From: Candidatus Cloacimonadaceae bacterium
GTDB lineage: Bacteria > Cloacimonadota > Cloacimonadia > Cloacimonadales > Cloacimonadaceae
Reading direction: 5' to 3'
NCBI GenBank assembly: GCA_030693415.1
Contig: JAUYAR010000112.1
Span: 1-41,493 of the forward strand
DNA: 41,493 bases
Under the pieces are notes generated by a model. The model was not told where the DNA came from. It searched no databases and saw only the letters and a program-made list of their open reading frames with translations. Below are positions 16,669 through 25,460 of the stretch, piece after piece. How positions within the stretch are numbered: position 1 is the stretch's first letter; the number at the start of each line of letters is the position of its first letter. Position numbers and translations under genes: made by a program.

Positions 16669-16839
16669 GACCGGCAGGATCAGGAAAAGCGGCTATCTGT
16701 CAAGAGATTTCGCTGCCAAACCTGAATACCTGTCTCATTTCAGCACCGGTTCATTATTGAAAAACCAAAAATACCTTGACAAATGCCTTTGCTGTCAAGA
16801 CTGTGATCGTCAATTGAATGAATTATTAAAGGAGTAATT
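16669..16839. promoter_or_regulatory. Divergent control region with inverted repeat upstream of the methyltransferase gene
   Basis: CTTGACA (16775-16781) and TGTCAAG (16793-16799) form a perfect 7-bp inverted repeat with an 11-nt spacer. The left arm contains a consensus -35 hexamer (TTGACA), but no good -10 follows at 17 nt. A CAATTG palindrome is at 16811-16816, and AAAGGAG precedes the GTG start at 16840. The symmetry suggests an operator overlapping the promoter; this is an inference only. Confidence 0.35.
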
Positions 16840-17988
16840 GTGCAATCTCAATTAGATTTATTCATACCAACACCTGATCATGATTATGATATAGAAGAAA
16901 ATCCACTATACTTATCAACCCAACTCCTTACCTATATCGGTAACAAAAGGAGTTTGCTCGGGTTTATCGGTCAAGGGGTTGCCATGGTTCAGAACAGGCT
17001 GAATAAAAAGAAGTTGAGAACATTTGATGTCTTTTCTGGGTCTGGTATAGTTGCTAGGTTTCTGAAACAATTTTCCAGCATGATGTATGTTAGTGACCTG
17101 GAGAAATACTCTTATGTAATCAATGAGTGCTACCTTACCAATAATGCTGACTTTAATTCTCTTCTTTACGACAGTATTTTTCGGGAGATAAAATGGAACA
17201 TTGAAGAACATGGCTTACGAGAGGGGTTGATAAGAAAGCTATATTCACCCCAAGATGATAAAATGATAGTAGCTTCCGACAGAGTATTTTACACAAATAG
17301 AAATGCCATGTATATTGACACCGTGCGTTCATACATAGAGGATGTTCCACCAGAAATGAAGAAGTTTTTATTAGCTCCACTCTTGGCAGATGCGTCAGTT
17401 CACAGCAATACATCTGGAGTCTTTAAAGGATTCTACAAGGATTCTGAGACAGGAGTAGGCCAGTTTGGCGGCACTAATCAGGACGCTCTGAAGAGGATAT
17501 TGGGTAATATTGAACTGAAAAAACCCGTACTAAGCAACTTTGAATGTGATTATCTGGTTTTTCAAGAAGATTCTAACAAGATAATCAATGAACTCGAGGA
17601 GGTCGATTTAGCCTATATTGATCCACCCTATAATCAACATCCTTATGGGTCAAATTACTTTATGCTTAATCTGATTGTAGATTATAAAGAACCACAAGAG
17701 GTTAGCAAGGTGTCCGGCATTCCTAACACCTGGAATAAATCTCTTTACAACAAAAAACGGAGCTCATTTGCTGCATTTAGACAATTGATCGAGGATGTCC
17801 GGGCGAAGTACATACTGATTTCATTTAACTCGGAAGGTTTTATCAGTCTGGATATGATGACAGAATTGCTGAATGGTATCGGCAAACTTACGGTTTTAGA
17901 AACAAAATACAATACCTTTCGCGGCTGCAGAAACCTTCATAATAGGGAAAAGCATGTGAAAGAGTATTTATACTTATTGGAGAAATAA
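16840..17988 (+). CDS. D12-class DNA adenine-N6 methyltransferase (type II R-M)
   Basis: 382 aa, GTG start with AAAGGAG 5 nt upstream. Motifs in alpha-class order: TYIGNKR (motif X, residues 31-37), DVFSGSG (motif I, 63-69), IDPPYN (motif IV, D261-Y264) followed by QHPYGSNYF. These define a Dam/D12-type N6-adenine methylase. The stop codon overlaps the start of the EcoRI-like endonuclease gene (TAATG), so the two form an operon. With that partner, the target probably contains the core AATT. The region is visibly more A+T-rich than the surrounding genes, as expected of a transferred cassette. The methylase looks complete and likely still protects the chromosome. Confidence 0.9.
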   Translation: MQSQLDLFIPTPDHDYDIEENPLYLSTQLLTYIGNKRSLLGFIGQGVAMVQNRLNKKKLRTFDVFSGSGIVARFLKQFSSMMYVSDLEKYSYVINECYLTNNADFNSLLYDSIFREIKWNIEEHGLREGLIRKLYSPQDDKMIVASDRVFYTNRNAMYIDTVRSYIEDVPPEMKKFLLAPLLADASVHSNTSGVFKGFYKDSETGVGQFGGTNQDALKRILGNIELKKPVLSNFECDYLVFQEDSNKIINELEEVDLAYIDPPYNQHPYGSNYFMLNLIVDYKEPQEVSKVSGIPNTWNKSLYNKKRSSFAAFRQLIEDVRAKYILISFNSEGFISLDMMTELLNGIGKLTVLETKYNTFRGCRNLHNREKHVKEYLYLLEK

Positions 17989-18692
17989 TGAGCGATAAGC
18001 ACAGACTCAGAAAAACCAGAGAGAGCACTGTAATCAACACGACATCCAAGAAGCAAGAGACAGACCTAACCAAGGCTTTAGAAAGAGTATTAACCGATCT
18101 GCGGGACAAATATTAGATTCGCATTGTTCACTCCAATAATTGGTATTTACGAGACATAGTTGCTGTATTAAGAGAGAGATATCCGGAAGTTGAATGGTAC
18201 AATAAATTTGACTCCTCAAACATGAAACCAGATGGTGGTATTGTGTTTATCAAAGATAACGATGATAAGAGTTACCCCATATTGATATCGGAAGCCAAAA
18301 ATCAGGGAACTAATGATTTGCGGGCTGAGGAAGGATTGAAAAAACAGGCTCATGGAAATGCAGTTGAAAGATTAGGGAAAAATGTGATTGGTTTCAAAAC
18401 AGCGGTGATGTTTGAGTCGATATTCCCTTTTGTCTGCTTTGGTTATGGTTGTGATTTTGCCGATGGTTGCAGCATTATTGATCGAGTAGTTACAATTGCC
18501 ATGTTTTCAGAGTTAAATGTTGTAAGATTACATAATGAAGGCGCAAGCCAGCAGGTTAATCGTGGCAGCTTTTTCTTCCGCAAGGAAAAATGGTCAGAGA
18601 CCGAAATGTACAATATCATGTTTGATATTGCAGACAGGAGCATATTGTATTACTTTTCCAAATATAAACAGGAGAACTTTGTCACCCAATAG
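17988..18692 (+). pseudogene. EcoRI-family restriction endonuclease interrupted by one in-frame amber codon
   Basis: The frame from the ATG at 17988 encodes 42 residues, meets TAG at 18114-18116, and stays open in the same frame to 18692 (234 codons in all, counting the TAG; EcoRI has 277 aa). After the stop it matches what I remember of EcoRI: KPDGGIV, ISEAKNQG, HGNAVER, a FPFVCF segment and IMFDIADRSI. Counting the amber as codon 43, the catalytic residues are D82, E102 and K104, with the same spacing as EcoRI D91/E111/K113. The GNA-x-ER motif equals the EcoRI/MunI residues that read AATT. A single CAG or TGG to TAG change would explain the break. The gene is probably inactive unless the amber is suppressed. 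A restart at the ATG at 18222 would begin just before the catalytic aspartate. Confidence 0.85.
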
Positions 18693-18960
18693 AGCAAGAA
18701 CATCTTCATGCTACCGGTTTTTTTGAAAAACACCTAATGTGTCTGGGATTCTTTTTGGCAACCTAGTGTCAACTATATTAGGACTTGACAAGAACTGAAT
18801 TTGGACGCTGTCCTTGGTATGCAGTGCTCCTGAGCAGCATTGGGTTCCAAAGAACTAAATCAAACATAACCCGCAAGATAGACCGATTTGGCACAGATTG
18901 TGCTTGACATGAGTATCTATCGGTAAAGCTTGACCGAAAGGATATTGAAGGGAGGATATT
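18693..18960. other. Spacer between the R-M locus and a lipoprotein gene
   Basis: No gene seen. It contains two TTGACA hexamers (near 18784 and 18905) without convincing -10 boxes, and a small hairpin (TGCTC-ct-GAGCA near 18824). The spacer ends with GGGAGG upstream of the ATG at 18961. Confidence 0.4.
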
Positions 18961-19581
18961 ATGTCCAAGTTCTTTTATTATACTGCGTTGCTGCTCGCAG
19001 TGATCGTGTTGAGCGCTTGCGAATCCGGAGGTAAATTCCGGGTCGTCAACCAGACTTCATATCCGGTTTATGTTAGAGTGGGGGATTTTCCCGAAGTGAC
19101 CATCCCAAGCGATTCCGAGCACCTTTTTGACCTTGAAACTGGAAACCAGAGCTTCTTCACCGGCACGGTCGAGGAAACTGTCCCCGTGCGTATAATAGGC
19201 GAAACTTACAGTCTGGAGGACGGTATCGAGGGTGTCTGGACAGACAGCACATGGGTTAAAATTGCCGTCGGAAAGACCACCAACGCCTATCTCGCACCAA
19301 ACCGCGCCTGCATCAAGATCGTCAATGCCAGCACCCAAAACATCGTCTCCGCCTTGATCTACCGGCACAATTTCATCTCCGCATCGCACATTGCCACTTT
19401 GCAAAATATCGCACCCGGAGAATTTCAGTTTCTGAGGGTGAATTATGCCACGGCAAACAGCAATTTCTATTATTATGTGAGCTTGCAATTGGCGGATGGA
19501 AACACCTATCAATATGGCGGAGAGAGCACGATCCTGCTCAAAGACCAGCAGTTTTTGATTACGTTGACCGATCCTCAATAG
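18961..19581 (+). CDS. Hypothetical lipoprotein
   Basis: 206 aa. A signal peptide with hydrophobic core TALLLAVIVLSAC ends in a lipobox (LSAC, Cys20), so it is predicted to be lipidated and envelope-anchored. The mature part is beta-rich with no recognised catalytic motif. RVVNQTSYPVYVRVGDF and IKIVNASTQNIVSALIY look like two related beta-sandwich halves, suggesting an internal duplication. RBS GGGAGG is upstream. Function unknown. Confidence 0.75.
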   Translation: MSKFFYYTALLLAVIVLSACESGGKFRVVNQTSYPVYVRVGDFPEVTIPSDSEHLFDLETGNQSFFTGTVEETVPVRIIGETYSLEDGIEGVWTDSTWVKIAVGKTTNAYLAPNRACIKIVNASTQNIVSALIYRHNFISASHIATLQNIAPGEFQFLRVNYATANSNFYYYVSLQLADGNTYQYGGESTILLKDQQFLITLTDPQ

Positions 19582-19697
19582 GGCAAAAATGAGCTTTGTT
19601 CAGATCCGGGGGAGCCATCGCTCTTCCTCTCTGGCAAGTGCATAAATATACAGTATGTTATAAATACAATTAGAAAATCATAGGAGCAAGAAAGAAA

Positions 19698-22520
19698 ATG
19701 AACAGGAAAAGGCTTTTCACATTGTTGATGCTGTTTGGCTTGATGCTGACAACTCTCACGGCGATCATTCCCAATGAGAACAGATCGATCCCTCTGCCAA
19801 GGGATCCGGAGCTTATGTCCGGAAAGCTAACAAACGGACTGACCTATTACATCATGGCAAACGGCAATCCAAAAAACCGCGCGGAACTGCGTCTCTTCGT
19901 CAATGCCGGCTCCGTGAACGAAGATTCCGATCAGCTCGGCTTGGCACATTTCACCGAACACATGGCTTTCAACGGCACGAAAAACTTTGCCAAAAGCGAG
20001 ATGGTGGATTATCTCAGCTCCATCGGCATGGGCTATCACAGCGGGCTGAACGGGATGACCAGCTATGATTTCACCGTCTATATGTTCAAGCTGCCGACAG
20101 ATGACCTGGAAAAAATGCGCAAGGGCATGCTGATCCTCTCCGACATGGCGCATCAAGTGAGTTTCGAACCCGTGGAGATCGAACGCGAACGCGGAGTCAT
20201 CATCGAGGAATGGCGCCTTGGGCAAAGCGCTCAAAGCCGCATCAGCAACGCACAAAACGCAGTTCGCTTTGCCGGTTCGCGCTATGCTGAACGCTCACCC
20301 ATCGGCACCTATGAGGTGCTCAGCACCTTTGATCATGATACTTTGAAACGCTATTACCGGGATTGGTATCGTCCGGACAACCAAAGCGTCGTGATCATTG
20401 GAGATTTTGATCCCTCTGCGATGCTGGCACTGGTGCAGGAATACTTTGGCAAGATTCCGGCACGGGAAAATCCCCGTCCCCTGGAACACTTTTTCGCTGA
20501 GGAAAATATTGCCCCGCAGATCGTTGTGACCGCGGATCGCGAATTTCCGATGACGATCCTGAACGTGATGTGGAAAAAACCCGTGGAACCGATGCAGTCT
20601 TTTGGGGATTATCATGATAAGCTGCGCAGCAACCTCTATTACAGCATGTTCAACACCCGTCTGGAAGAGCATAGCAAGAGTGCCGATCCGCCTTTTTCCT
20701 TTGCCTATTCCTATGATGAACCGCTGATCCGCACGCTTTCCGCCGCCACGGTTTTTGCAGTAGTGACCGAGGGAAAAACTGAAGCGGCGCTGAGAACGAT
20801 CCTCGCCGAAGCGGATAGAATCGAACGCCGGGGCTTTGTGCAAAGCGAATTTGACCGTGCCAAGATCAAGACACTCCGTGCTGCCGTGCAAGCTGTTGCA
20901 GAAAAGAAAACCCGGGAATCAGACGATATGACCTGGAGTCTCTTTGGCACGCTCGCGCATGGATATGCAGCGCTCAGTCCCGAACAGGAGGAAACCCTGA
21001 TCAAAAGCCTGCTGGATTCGATCACTTTGGAAGAAGTGAACGCCGTCGCCGCGCAACTGATCTCGGATAAAAACATGTTTGTCTCGCTCGCCGCGCCGGA
21101 TAAGAAAAGCGCCGTCTATCCCACGGAGGCGGAACTCCTGGCGATCGTCAATTCCGTTTCCGGGTCGGAGACTGCGGAATATGCCGATCAGATTGTGGAC
21201 GAACCGATCATTGCACAGATACCCACGCCCGGAAAGATCAAATCCGAAACGCTCATTCGCCGCAGCGGAGTTTCAAGATGGACACTCTCCAACGGCATCG
21301 TCGTCTATGCCAAAAAGACCAATTTCAAAAACGACGAAGTGTTGCTCACAGCCATCAGCCCCGGTGGCTATTCCCAACAACCAGAATCCGAGATTGCGGC
21401 TGGGCAAATGCTTTCCGACTATGTAATGGAAGGCGGTTTCGGCAATTTTGATTCCGTCTCGCTTAGCAAAGCTCTTGCCGGAAAGGTTGCGGACATATCG
21501 CTCTCCCTGGGACTGAATTCGGAAGGTTTCAACGCAAGCTGCTCTCCGCAGGATCTGGAACTGATGTTTCAGATGCTGCATCAATATGGCGTCAATCCGC
21601 GGTTTGAACAAAAAAGCTTCAATTCCTTTGTCCAACGCAACCGTTCGAGATATCAGGATCGCATGCTGAACCCGGAAAACGTGTTTTTCAACGAACTCAA
21701 TGCCGCGTCCTACAACTATCATCCCTACAGGAAATCGACCACGGCGGAGGATATTGATCAGATCACGCTGGAACAAATGCGCGGTATGTTTACAGAGCGC
21801 TATGCCGATTTTTCTGATTTTACTTTCTTTGTGGTGGGAAATTATGATGAAGCACTGCTCAAAGACTACCTGAAAACCTACGTCGCCACCCTTCCCGCAA
21901 AGGGGAGAATGGAACGCTACAAAGACGTCGGCATGCGCACCGTCAAGGGTCATAAGGAAATCGTCTTTTACAAGGGAGAGAGCGACCGCAGCTTTGTATC
22001 GCATTTCATTAGCGGGGATTTTCGTTTCTCGGATGAGAACAGTGTAAGCATGAGCGCGCTCGTCTATGTGCTGAATGAAAAGCTGCGCGAAAACATCCGC
22101 GAACTGCGCAGCGGAGTCTATTTCATCCAAGCTTGGAACGGTTTGGACATATATCCAAAGCCTTTTTACACGCTACAGACCGTGATGGCTTGCTCGCCGG
22201 AACGGGTGGAGGAGCTCAACCTTGCCATCTTTGCCACCATGGACAGCATCCGTGCCGGCGCCTTTGACGACAAATATGTAGCCGCTGCCCGCGCCACCTT
22301 GCAAAAGAGCTATGAAGAACGCATCCGCACCAATAACTACTGGCTCTATTCGATGCAAACCAACCTCTGGAGAAAGCGCCCACTCGATGGTTTTCTCAAT
22401 TTGCCGGCTCTCTATGCCAAGCTCGACAAAGCGACGATCGTTCAGGCGGCAAACCGCTATTTGAGCTTTGATAAAAATAGACTGACCATGATCATGCTGC
22501 CGGAGCAAAAAAGTGAATAG
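19698..22520 (+). CDS. Exported M16B (PqqL-like) zinc peptidase
   Basis: 940 aa. A signal peptide (residues 1-22, LFTLLMLFGLMLTTLTA) precedes a first M16 domain with zinc motif H84-F-T-E87-H88 and the MAFNGTKNF phrase. The distal glutamate lies in ERERGVIIEEWRLG. The C-terminal half is a second M16 domain lacking the zinc motif, as in full-length PqqL-type proteases. It is probably periplasmic and processes peptides. AGGAG lies about 11 nt upstream of the ATG. It stands alone: about 115 nt after the lipoprotein gene and 400 nt before the next gene. It is the second M16 family member in the window and differs from the cytoplasmic PreP-like one. Confidence 0.92.
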   Translation: MNRKRLFTLLMLFGLMLTTLTAIIPNENRSIPLPRDPELMSGKLTNGLTYYIMANGNPKNRAELRLFVNAGSVNEDSDQLGLAHFTEHMAFNGTKNFAKSEMVDYLSSIGMGYHSGLNGMTSYDFTVYMFKLPTDDLEKMRKGMLILSDMAHQVSFEPVEIERERGVIIEEWRLGQSAQSRISNAQNAVRFAGSRYAERSPIGTYEVLSTFDHDTLKRYYRDWYRPDNQSVVIIGDFDPSAMLALVQEYFGKIPARENPRPLEHFFAEENIAPQIVVTADREFPMTILNVMWKKPVEPMQSFGDYHDKLRSNLYYSMFNTRLEEHSKSADPPFSFAYSYDEPLIRTLSAATVFAVVTEGKTEAALRTILAEADRIERRGFVQSEFDRAKIKTLRAAVQAVAEKKTRESDDMTWSLFGTLAHGYAALSPEQEETLIKSLLDSITLEEVNAVAAQLISDKNMFVSLAAPDKKSAVYPTEAELLAIVNSVSGSETAEYADQIVDEPIIAQIPTPGKIKSETLIRRSGVSRWTLSNGIVVYAKKTNFKNDEVLLTAISPGGYSQQPESEIAAGQMLSDYVMEGGFGNFDSVSLSKALAGKVADISLSLGLNSEGFNASCSPQDLELMFQMLHQYGVNPRFEQKSFNSFVQRNRSRYQDRMLNPENVFFNELNAASYNYHPYRKSTTAEDIDQITLEQMRGMFTERYADFSDFTFFVVGNYDEALLKDYLKTYVATLPAKGRMERYKDVGMRTVKGHKEIVFYKGESDRSFVSHFISGDFRFSDENSVSMSALVYVLNEKLRENIRELRSGVYFIQAWNGLDIYPKPFYTLQTVMACSPERVEELNLAIFATMDSIRAGAFDDKYVAAARATLQKSYEERIRTNNYWLYSMQTNLWRKRPLDGFLNLPALYAKLDKATIVQAANRYLSFDKNRLTMIMLPEQKSE

Positions 22521-22927
22521 AACACTGATGACGTGATGAACCTGATCTACTTGATTTGTGATCGGGGAGGAATTGGGGGTTTGGTGACCGTGGAGACGGT
22601 TGCGGAGCGTAGCGTTGGTTGGCTGTGGACTTATACAAACTATAGAATCCTGGTCGGTAATGGGATAGATTGTTGAAAACGCTACTATGCACTTTGCAGT
22701 CACCGTGGTTTATAAACATCGTATTCAAGATGTGCGGACAGCCTGTGGAGACTTTGATAACTGTCTGACTCACATACAAATGGACGTTTCAGAAAAAAAA
22801 AAGTAAAAAAAGTGAAGTTTCTGCTTGACAAGATCACGGGGGTTGGTTATCCTGTAATTAGAATAGTAAATTATACAAAGGTATAGAGTGTAAGACAAAT
22901 AACAAAAGGAGTTTACAGGAGGAAATC
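22521..22927. other. Spacer with A-tracts and a promoter
   Basis: About 400 nt without a supportable gene; the minus-strand frames here have no RBS or recognisable product. The 3' part carries two A-tracts (22793-22802 and 22805-22811) directly upstream of the promoter listed at 22825-22853. Confidence 0.5.
22825..22853 (+). promoter_or_regulatory. Sigma70-type promoter with UP-element-like A-tracts
   Basis: A consensus -35 TTGACA (22825-22830) is followed after exactly 17 nt by TATCCT (22848-22853), 4/6 to the -10 consensus. Two A-tracts (22793-22811) occupy the UP-element position. The predicted transcript would start near 22860 and give a leader of about 70 nt to the ATG at 22928. Confidence 0.55.
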
Positions 22928-24542
22928 ATGAAACTCAAGTCAATTATCATATTTATTCTAATGCTCGGAATCGTTTCGAGTAGCTACGCAGCGTGGTGGT
23001 ATTCAAAAGATCAGGTGATCAGCCAATTGGCGAATGCCGGCACCGACTATCAGGTGCGGGTCATCGCCCATTATGGAGCTGGCTCCAGCATCGGTGAGAA
23101 TGTCTATTTGAATAGCAACGGCCGCACAGATTTTGGTGATGTCCGTTTCTTTGAGGGCATCACACCACTGAATTATTGGATGGAATCCATGACAACCAGC
23201 TCTGTGGCAGTTTTTTGGGTAAAGCTCGCCGGCAACTTGAGCTTGGGTGCCGTCACGCTTACAATCAAGTATGGCAACCCGACGGCTACCACCACTTCCA
23301 ATGGGGACAACACCTTATATTTTCTTCGATGATTTTGAACGAACAGACGGAACTCTCACCAAATGGACCAGACACAAAATAGTGGGCGTTTATCCTCGCA
23401 TCGAAGGTGATTCATACCTCAGGTGCGGTGGTGGAGTAATTTCCGCTCCCTACGGTCACACTGTGCTTGGTTCTTCTGCAACCTATGCGGGTTTTTTAAA
23501 CAACGCAGTGGAATATCGCTATCGAGTTTCCTCGAATGCAATCAGTGAGTTGAGCGTTCGTGGCAATTTCGCAGCAAATACCGGATACAAGGTTCGTAGC
23601 GACCAAAGAACGGGGGAAGGTCAGAGTGTTCTGAAACCCCCATACACGGCCTGGGCTTTTATTCCGGGTTCCTTGGCTGACGGTGTTGTTCCCGCCGCAA
23701 ATGTTTGGTATAGGGGAACCACCACTGTTTATGGCACTGGCACGGATTTTCTGAAGCTTTACCGGGATGGTATCCTGAGGAGGACTACTACCGATTCACA
23801 GTACACATCCGCCGGTCAAATATCGCTGCAAAATCACTATGGATCATATTCAGATTATGATTGGGCGGCGGTGCGCAAATTTGCCGGATCTGAACTCACG
23901 CGCGGAAACTGGACTGTCGAGTTTACCGTCCCCGTCGAACTCACCTCTTTCACAGCCGTGCCCCACGCTCAGAACTATATCGTTCTGCATTGGGTGACGC
24001 AATCTGAGACCGATGTGATGGGCTTCTATATCTACCGCAATACGATCAATGACATCGGCACTGCTTTTCGTGTGAGCCCACTGATCACGGCAACCAACAC
24101 TTCCAGCCAAACCTCCTATCAATATGAGGACAACGAGGTCACTCCCGGTATGTGGTATTATTGGCTGCAAAACATCGATTTCAACGGCAATGATGCCTTT
24201 CATGGTCCTGTCTTATGCACCTTGACTGACGGCAACAACGGTGGCTCGGTTCCCGATCTGCCATTGTTCTCCGGCATCGAGGCGATCTATCCCAATCCCT
24301 TCAATCCCAGTGCCATGATCTCTTACAATGTTTCAAGCCCTTCCGCAGTGAACGTCCACATCTACAACTCCCGCGGACAGCTCGTGCGCACGTACAACGA
24401 AGGTAACAAAGATCGCGGACGATTCAGTGTCGTCTGGAACGGTGTGGATGCATCCGGTTCCGACTGCCCCACAGGAATATATCTTATTCGCTTGACTGTC
24501 GGCAAAAACGTCTTCAGCCGCAAAGCCGCAATGGTGAAATAA
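22928..24542 (+). pseudogene. DUF2341 / C-terminal sorting-domain surface protein, frameshifted
   Basis: Frame 1 (22928-23332) encodes a signal peptide (residues 1-21, cleaved after SYA) and the start of a DUF2341-type domain (YQVRVIAHYG, then DVRFFEG, and IKYGNPTATTTSNGDNT). The domain then continues in the next frame with YIFFDDFERTDGTLTKW. A +1 (or -2) shift is therefore needed near 23312-23325. The second frame runs to 24542 through a concanavalin-like region and a fibronectin-like segment (VELTSFTAVPHAQNYIVLHW). It ends in a FlgD-like/Por-type sorting domain (YPNPFNPSAMISY, then PTGIYLIRL). With the shift corrected it is about 537 aa and complete. It may be a real frameshift, a sequence error or, less likely, programmed. 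RBS is GGAGG. Confidence 0.8.
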
Positions 24543-24568
24543 TACACGGAAAACTAATAGAATAGCAT

Positions 24569-24596
24569 AGCCCGGCCTGATCGGTCGGGCTTTTTT
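24569..24596 (+). terminator. Rho-independent terminator
   Basis: AGCCCGGCC (24569-24577) pairs with GGTCGGGCT (24583-24591) with one G-T position and loop TGATC; six T residues follow. It ends the DUF2341 gene transcript. Confidence 0.85.
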
Positions 24597-24695
24597 CTGC
24601 TTGGGGAGAAAAATCATTGACGGTTTTCCACATCGCTCCAAGATGTACTAAAGATACTTTCATATTTGCGCTACTACAATAATTGGAGGTACAAA

Positions 24696-25289
24696 ATGAA
24701 AGAAATACATGATGTGTCGAGAGTGCAAGCCTTTAGTATGGTATTGCTTACTGTCTTTGCATTGGCTATGATGCTTGCAGCATGCGTGCCGAATTTTATG
24801 CTCCGTCCCAGCACACGGGATATTGTAATGGTGGCAAGCACTACTCCCACGGTCGCCAACCCCGCCGCTACGGTCAATGCGGACAATCACTTCCTCCAAA
24901 TTGATGACTTCTTTATCATGGACAACACCCTCGATGGACATGCCTGGATCTATTCCGCCATAGCCAAGATGACCCGGGAACCCAGCCCCGACACTGATAA
25001 TCAAGGGCAATTTCTGAGAGGTATGGACGGGCAATCGATCTGGACAAGACACTGGGTGAGAACCCGCAAAGCCACCCGTGCCGATCTTGTAATCGGCAGG
25101 AAGGTAATCTTCCTTGATAGGTTCGATCAATATGGAAATTACCGTTCACCTATGAGCAACCAGGAAGCCCGCGCGAACTGGTGGCTGCATAGCCGCATCG
25201 TCGATCTCAGCGAACTTTTCCGAGGCGTCGTGATGGTCGGTGAGGGGATGATGGTGAACGAAAGCGCGCTCCGGGTAGTCGTGGAGTAA
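24696..25289 (+). CDS. Hypothetical lipoprotein
   Basis: 197 aa from the ATG at 24696 (GGAGG 7 nt upstream; an upstream in-frame start lacks an RBS). The N terminus is about 16 residues of polar sequence followed by a hydrophobic segment (FSMVLLTVFALAMMLAAC) ending in a lipobox-like LAAC. The mature part has no family that I recognise. It contains a putative central fold with DGHAWIYSAIAKMTRE and RADLVIGRKVIFLDRFD, and ends MMVNESALRVVVE. It is isolated between two terminator-like structures, so it is probably monocistronic. Confidence 0.7.
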   Translation: MKEIHDVSRVQAFSMVLLTVFALAMMLAACVPNFMLRPSTRDIVMVASTTPTVANPAATVNADNHFLQIDDFFIMDNTLDGHAWIYSAIAKMTREPSPDTDNQGQFLRGMDGQSIWTRHWVRTRKATRADLVIGRKVIFLDRFDQYGNYRSPMSNQEARANWWLHSRIVDLSELFRGVVMVGEGMMVNESALRVVVE

Positions 25290-25311
25290 GCTGATATCAT
25301 ACGAATTTATC

Positions 25312-25352
25312 ATGTCTGGAGACGTAATTTCCTGCATCTCCGGCTTTTTTAT
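25312..25352 (+). terminator. Possible terminator after the lipoprotein gene
   Basis: CTGGAGA (near 25317) can pair with TCTCCGG (near 25336) around a long loop, with some internal pairing. Six T residues follow at about 25344-25350. The stem is weaker than at the other terminators. A TTGACG hexamer follows immediately, a possible -35 for the carboxyltransferase operon. Confidence 0.45.
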
Positions 25353-25460
25353 TGACGAAAATCGGGCATGTAGGAAACTGGATTACTATGTGAATCCGGC
25401 TCACCCGGGCAGGATTTGCAAATTCAGCAAAAATACACAGATGACAAGGGAGATATAGAT

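Noticed and set aside
18222-18692. Independent 156-aa endonuclease gene starting at 18222
   Set aside because: It is in the same frame as the upstream ATG at 17988. The intervening sequence is coding-like after the TAG, and no RBS precedes 18222, so one amber-interrupted gene is the simpler reading.
21273-22130. 285-aa minus-strand ORF opposite the M16B peptidase
   Set aside because: Antisense shadow of the C-terminal half of the peptidase; no RBS and no family resemblance.
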